A stretch of DNA of 64,000 bases. It comes from Christensenellaceae bacterium. Its GTDB lineage: Bacteria; Bacillota; Clostridia; Christensenellales; Christensenellaceae. The first letter of the stretch is position 1, and every line of letters starts with the position of its first letter. The position numbers and the translations under genes were made by a program. Of the stretch, positions 59,903 to 64,000 are shown piece by piece. The stretch spans positions 2,170,001-2,234,000 of the forward strand of contig AP025580.1 of the NCBI GenBank assembly GCA_022846035.1, read 5' to 3'. Under the pieces are notes generated by a model that was not told the origin of the DNA, searched no databases, and saw only the letters and a program-made list of their open reading frames with translations.

Positions 59903-59920
59903 GATTTACAGTTGTAAATC
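59903..59920. promoter_or_regulatory. Operator-like palindrome upstream of the SorC-type regulator
   Basis: GATTTACAGTTGTAAATC; core TTTACANNTGTAAA as upstream of xylB and of the TPR gene. Confidence 0.7.
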
Positions 59921-59968
59921 GGCCTGCATACGTAAGCCGAAATTCCATTGTTGAAGGGGATTACCATT

Positions 59969-60937
59969 ATGTCGCTTTCGTCCGAAGAACGTTACTATGT
60001 CAAATTAAAGGCTTCCTACCTTTACTATAAGGAAAACAAAACGCAAGCGGAGATCGCCGAGCTTTTTAACATTTCGCGCCCGACGCTGATTAAGCTTTTG
60101 AACGACGCGAAAAAGGAAGGCATCGTTACCATAGAGGTGCACGATACGCGTATGGGCAGTCACCATATCGAGCTCGAGCAGACCCTGCGCAAGTTTCTTG
60201 GTTTAAAGGATGTCAAAATCGTCAGCGCGAGCGGCGACAGCAAGGAAGCCGTAAACATAAGCATCGGCGCAGCGGCGGAGCAATACCTTACCAACCTGCT
60301 GCGTTCCGGTATGACGGTCGGGCTTGGCTGGGGGCGTACTCTCGAGATCATGGCGCGCTACATCAAGCCGCATCCCAGCATCGGTAATCTGCACATCGTT
60401 TCCCTGCTGGGCGGACTGGGCAGTACAAGTGCGGGCGATTATTCTATGTTCGCCAATTCCCTGTGCGAAATTATAGCGTCCAACTATGCGAATTCTTCGG
60501 TATCTATGATGTATTCCCCGCTTGTCGCACCGAACGAGGTCGTTGCGCAGACCTTTACCGACACCCTTGCCGCAACATATGAAAAGCAGCACTCCCTCGA
60601 TATTGCCATTGTTGGCGTGGACAGCGATCCGGAGCATTCCACAACGCTGGAAATCGAGAAACCCATGCAGGCGCTGATGAATGAGATTCGTGAAAAAGAA
60701 ATTGTCGGGAATGTCTGTTCCCGTTTTTATAACCGCGAGGGCGAGCTTTGCCCCCTCAGTATCGAGAACAACATTCTTTCCATCTCTGCGGATGACTTGC
60801 GCCGGACACCCGTCGTAATTGGCGCAGCAGGCGGCGAAAACAAGGTCGATTCCATTATCGGCGGCGCGCGTGCGCAGCTCTTCAACGTTCTCATAACGGA
60901 CGAACATACGGCCCGCATGATTGCAGACAGTCAGTAA
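59969..60937 (+). CDS. SorC-family sugar-binding transcriptional regulator
   Basis: 322 residues from ATG 59969 (AAGGGG upstream; TTG 59948 is an in-frame alternative). HTH at 20-60 (YLYYKENKTQAEIAELFNISRPTLIKLLNDAKKEGIV) and a SorC/DeoR-type effector domain (MTVGLGWGRTLEIM, VSLLGGLGSTSAGDYSMFANSL, GNVCSRFYNREGE). Likely senses a phosphorylated pentose and controls xylB. Confidence 0.88.
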   Translation: MSLSSEERYYVKLKASYLYYKENKTQAEIAELFNISRPTLIKLLNDAKKEGIVTIEVHDTRMGSHHIELEQTLRKFLGLKDVKIVSASGDSKEAVNISIGAAAEQYLTNLLRSGMTVGLGWGRTLEIMARYIKPHPSIGNLHIVSLLGGLGSTSAGDYSMFANSLCEIIASNYANSSVSMMYSPLVAPNEVVAQTFTDTLAATYEKQHSLDIAIVGVDSDPEHSTTLEIEKPMQALMNEIREKEIVGNVCSRFYNREGELCPLSIENNILSISADDLRRTPVVIGAAGGENKVDSIIGGARAQLFNVLITDEHTARMIADSQ

Positions 60938-60949
60938 GGAGATGCTTTC

Positions 60950-62017
60950 TTGAATACATCCTATCTTCTTCCGGATATTGCACAGCCGCTTCTTCGCTGG
61001 TACGAAAAAAACGCGCGCATTCTTCCCTGGCGCGATGATCCGGCTCCTTACCGCGTCTGGATTTCCGAGATTATGCTCCAACAGACGCGCGTCGAGGCTG
61101 TCAAACCCTATTTCGAACGTTTCTTAAACGCGTTGCCCACGATACAGGCGCTTGCTGAGGTTTCCGATGAACAACTGATGAAGCTTTGGGAGGGCCTTGG
61201 CTATTACAGCCGTGCGCGCAACCTGAAAAAGGCTGCGCAAGTGATTGCAGAGGATTTTAACGGCGAACTTCCATCCTCTTTCGCGCTGCTGAAAACGCTG
61301 CCCGGAATCGGCCCTTATACCGCCGGAGCGATCGCTTCTATCGCCTTTGGCAAACCGGTATCCGCCGTGGACGGAAACGTGCTTCGCGTCATTTCACGCC
61401 TCACCGCGAGCTCTGAAAACATCAGTGACGCAAAAGTCAGGCAAACAATGGGCGACTCCCTTGAGCAAATCATTCCGCAGGACCGCGCGGGCGATTTTAA
61501 CCAAGCGTTGATGGAGCTTGGCGCGACGGTATGCCTGCCAAACGGTCTGCCCAAATGCGAAATTTGTCCTCTGCAAAATATGTGTGAGGGGTATCTGCGC
61601 GGGATCGCGCACACGCTTCCCTTAAAAGACGCTAAAAAAAAGCGGCGTGTCGAGCAAAAAACCGTATTCATTTTGATAAACGGCGATAAGGCCGCCCTTT
61701 TAAGGCGCCCTCCTACAGGGCTGTTGGCGGGGCTGTTTGAACTGCCGAATATTCACGGAAGCCTTTCTTTGCAAAAAGCCGCTTCTGTGCTCAAGACATG
61801 GAACGTTGTTCCCCTTTCTTTGCGGAAAGCAGGTACGGCAAAGCATATTTTTACGCATGTGGAGTGGCATATGGACGGGTATCTCGTGCATACGGACAGC
61901 ATGCCGGAGCGTTTTTTATGGCGGACGCTTGATGAGATCACGCAGTCCTGCGCGCTTCCGTCGGCGTTCCGCGTATATACGAAAATTCTGTGTGATACGC
62001 TCGGTCCGGTGGTATAA
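60950..62017 (+). CDS. mutY: A/G-specific adenine glycosylase
   Basis: 355 residues, TTG start after AAGGAGATG. HhH-GPD glycosylase with EIMLQQTRVEAVKPYF, LPGIGPYTAGAIASIAFG and catalytic Asp in VDGNVLRV. The Fe-S loop is C(7)C(2)C(5)C, seven rather than the usual six residues between the first two cysteines. A C-terminal NUDIX-like domain recognises 8-oxoG. Removes A opposite 8-oxoG. Confidence 0.92.
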   Translation: MNTSYLLPDIAQPLLRWYEKNARILPWRDDPAPYRVWISEIMLQQTRVEAVKPYFERFLNALPTIQALAEVSDEQLMKLWEGLGYYSRARNLKKAAQVIAEDFNGELPSSFALLKTLPGIGPYTAGAIASIAFGKPVSAVDGNVLRVISRLTASSENISDAKVRQTMGDSLEQIIPQDRAGDFNQALMELGATVCLPNGLPKCEICPLQNMCEGYLRGIAHTLPLKDAKKKRRVEQKTVFILINGDKAALLRRPPTGLLAGLFELPNIHGSLSLQKAASVLKTWNVVPLSLRKAGTAKHIFTHVEWHMDGYLVHTDSMPERFLWRTLDEITQSCALPSAFRVYTKILCDTLGPVV

Positions 62018-62051
62018 TTAGGGAAAAAATATACCGGAGGGAAAGTATCTT

Positions 62052-63251
62052 ATGACTATTCTTGCAGGTTTGACATTAAAATTACGTTCTCTTACTATTT
62101 TCCGCGCTCTTCTCAGAGATGAGGTCTTTGCGGCATTTATGGATTTGGCGGACGCAGACGGACAGAATGCTCCTGCCCATAGCGTTTCATGTTATGCGGC
62201 GTTTGCAGCAAAGCTTTACCGGCATACGTCTGATTTTGGCGATTATGTCCTGCAGGCGGCTCTAAACGATGAAAATCTTTACATGCTGCGGCGTGCACAA
62301 GGCTGGCCGGTGGATGAATATATCGAGAAAAGCCTGCTAAACGAGCTTGCCATCTTGGAGCAGCTCAGCAAGGTTCCCAGCGCGGAAATCAAAAGTAAAA
62401 TCGCCTACGATGGTCCGCTCGCGGACTGGTCGAATACGCCGCATGATTTCGCAGGCGCATACCGTGCGTATATCGACGCAATTCCCACAAACGGCTACGG
62501 CGTTTTTTCCAGGCACCATATCTTTACGATTGCCGGTCACAAGCTCGTTCCCGTACTTCATCCCGATGAAACGACGCTCGCGCAGCTAAGCGGATATGAA
62601 TATGAACGCCGGTGCGTCTTGGATAATACGCTCGCTCTTTTAGACGGCAAACCCGCCGCCAATGTTCTCCTGTACGGAGACAGCGGTACAGGGAAATCTT
62701 CTACCGTCAAGGCTGTGGCCAATGAATTGGCGCCGCGCGGCCTGCGGCTTATTGAAATTAAGAAAAACCAGCTGCGGGAGATTCCCGCGCTGATGGACAG
62801 TCTCGGTAAAAACCCGCTTAAGTTTATTCTTTTTATCGACGACCTCTCCTTTACCAAGGACGACGATGATTTCGGCGCCTTAAAAGCAATCCTTGAGGGT
62901 TCCGTTTCCGCGCGCACCAAAAACCTTGCCGTATATGCGACCAGCAACCGCCGCCACCTTGTACGGGAAAGCTTTTCCGACCGCGAGGGAGACGAGGTAC
63001 ATGCAAACGACACCGTGCAGCAGCTCACATCCCTTTCAGACCGTTTCGGGCTGACCATCACTTTCTGGCGCCCAAACCGCGAACAATACCTGGCCATCAT
63101 AGAGCATCTCGCAGGCTTTTACGGCGTGGATGCAGACCTGAGCGAGCTCTTCCGCCAAGCGGAAATCTACGCGCTTGAACGCGGTGGCCGATCGCCGCGT
63201 GTCGCCAAGCAATTTTTGGAGCAAATACAGTCCATCGGCCTCGGAACATAA
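62052..63251 (+). CDS. DUF815-family AAA ATPase
   Basis: 399 residues. N-terminal helical part to about 200, then an AAA-like domain: Walker A LLYGDSGTGKSSTVKA, Walker B LKFILFIDDLSF, sensor VYATSNRRHLVRESF. Conserved in Firmicutes; role unknown. Follows mutY by 34 bases with a GGAGG site. Confidence 0.85.
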   Translation: MTILAGLTLKLRSLTIFRALLRDEVFAAFMDLADADGQNAPAHSVSCYAAFAAKLYRHTSDFGDYVLQAALNDENLYMLRRAQGWPVDEYIEKSLLNELAILEQLSKVPSAEIKSKIAYDGPLADWSNTPHDFAGAYRAYIDAIPTNGYGVFSRHHIFTIAGHKLVPVLHPDETTLAQLSGYEYERRCVLDNTLALLDGKPAANVLLYGDSGTGKSSTVKAVANELAPRGLRLIEIKKNQLREIPALMDSLGKNPLKFILFIDDLSFTKDDDDFGALKAILEGSVSARTKNLAVYATSNRRHLVRESFSDREGDEVHANDTVQQLTSLSDRFGLTITFWRPNREQYLAIIEHLAGFYGVDADLSELFRQAEIYALERGGRSPRVAKQFLEQIQSIGLGT

Positions 63252-63290
63252 GAAAAATATACCGTTCTATTTGTTGTAGTACAGTTTTAA

Positions 63291-63317
63291 AAACCGCTTT
63301 GGTAAGCGGTTTTTTTC
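63291..63317. terminator. Bidirectional terminator
   Basis: AAACCGCTT / AAGCGGTTT with TGGT loop, then TTTTTTC; between the convergent DUF815 and radical-SAM-related genes. Confidence 0.88.
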
Positions 63318-63319
63318 TT

Positions 63320-64000
63320 TTATTCTCTGAATACCCCCGTCAGGTCAAACGGCGGAACGAAACTCTCTTCCGCCGCGCCGCTTTCCTGCAAAAAGCCGTT
63401 TTCCACACCCAGCGCAAGCGCGTACTCCACAAGCTCGGCGTATTCGTTTTCCCTCACGCCTGTTTGTAATTCCTCCGGCAGTTCATCCATTCTCACCGGC
63501 GTATACTGACTCATTAAACTGATGTAAATTTGATCGCCGTAAGTCTCGTATAGATACCTGATAACATCCTTACCCTCGCTTGTATGCCCAGGCAGAAGTA
63601 AATAACGTACAATGACGCCCTGTTGCATGATTCCCTGCCCATCAAAGACAGCCCCGCCTTTCTGCCGCACCATTTCTGCAAGCGCGGCCTTGGCCACGTC
63701 TATATAATCGCCGGCATGGGAATACTTTTGCGCGCTTTGCCTATCCATATATTTGAAATCCGTCAGGTAAATATCGATCAGGCCGCGCTGCATACGCAGT
63801 GTCTCTACGGCCTCGTATCCGCTGCCGTTATGCACAATCGGAACATGCAGGCCTCTTTCCCTTGCCATATGCAAGGCACAGACGATTTGCGGCGTATAAT
63901 GCGTGGGCGTAACCAGGTTGATGTTATGCGCCCCCTGCGCCTCAAGCTCCAGAAATATTTCCGCCAGTCTTTCCACCGTAATTTCCGCTCCGGCCTGTCC
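63320..64000 (-). CDS. C-terminal part of a radical-SAM activating-enzyme-like protein (partial)
   Basis: At least 226 residues; the frame stays open to the right window edge, so the N-terminus with the expected CxxxCxxC motif is outside. NINLVTPTHYTPQIV, IVHNGSGYEAVETLRM, LIDIYLTDFKYMD and VRYLLLPGHTSEGKDVI match the family of putative pyruvate formate-lyase activating enzymes. The target protein is unknown. Confidence 0.8.
   Translation of the reverse strand, partial: GQAGAEITVERLAEIFLELEAQGAHNINLVTPTHYTPQIVCALHMARERGLHVPIVHNGSGYEAVETLRMQRGLIDIYLTDFKYMDRQSAQKYSHAGDYIDVAKAALAEMVRQKGGAVFDGQGIMQQGVIVRYLLLPGHTSEGKDVIRYLYETYGDQIYISLMSQYTPVRMDELPEELQTGVRENEYAELVEYALALGVENGFLQESGAAEESFVPPFDLTGVFRE

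Overview
The window looks like a chromosome segment of an anaerobic Gram-positive bacterium of the Clostridia: short RBS-driven operons, an Acr3/ArsM arsenic set, a TPR-DUF4037-DUF4125 trio, and conjugation genes of the Firmicutes PrgI/VirB4/PcfB type. Roughly balanced base composition and gene content would fit a Christensenella-like lineage, but that is a guess.

Host left flank (1-6643): the end of a type II secretion/pilus-like cluster, a transglutaminase-like lipoprotein, a MarR regulator with a His/Cys-rich tail and its own operators, an acyl-CoA synthetase, a cold-shock protein and an AcoX-like NAD-kinase-family protein. Host right flank (49651-64000): a small lipoprotein, tadA, a Cys-rich small protein, a GNAT acetyltransferase, rmuC, rlmD, a TSUP transporter, the TPR/DUF4037/DUF4125 genes, xylulokinase with a divergent SorC-type regulator, mutY, a DUF815 ATPase and a partial radical-SAM-related gene.

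Between them lies a composite integrative and conjugative element (ICE) of about 43 kb (6636-49658). It is inserted in the anticodon loop of a host tRNA-Ser(CGA) gene. The 3' half remains at 6588-6643 and the 5' half at 49651-49691; the halves share the 8-bp core ATTTCGAG. The ICE carries a complete replacement tRNA-Ser(CGA) at 49523-49613, placed just downstream of the host tRNA promoter. From left to right the ICE holds: a thioester-domain/Cna-B-type cell-wall adhesin; an orphan DNA methyltransferase; a replication-initiator-like protein; the transfer machinery (PcfB, VirD4-type coupling protein, Maff2, TrbL/VirB6-like, PrgI, VirB4-like, NlpC/P60 hydrolase, DUF4315, DUF4366, topoisomerase III); an ArdC-type antirestriction protein; an arsenic cassette (arsR-acr3-arsM) between 41-bp direct repeats; two unknown overlapping genes; an IS110-family copy; HTH regulators; relaxase and MobC with an oriT-like region; a tyrosine recombinase next to a probable invertible promoter; a three-gene exopolysaccharide operon (UDP-glucose dehydrogenase, hyaluronan-synthase-like glycosyltransferase, GH26-like lipoprotein); a Tn916-type regulatory/Xis/Int module; a second, inverted IS110 copy; and the ICE's own sigma(broken)/HTH/Xis/Int module.

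Main points of interest: (1) a recombinase-linked inverton whose TTGAAA-17-TATAAT promoter now points away from the polysaccharide operon (OFF) and toward the recombinase as antisense; (2) the split tRNA with an ICE-borne spare that captures the host promoter; (3) a covarying structured RNA upstream of both xis genes; (4) a duplicated 100-bp double-hairpin oriT-like sequence, one copy leading the relaxase operon and the other leading the antirestriction gene; (5) an arsenic cassette bounded by imperfectly palindromic 41-bp repeats. All of these come from reading the sequence; no database search was run.
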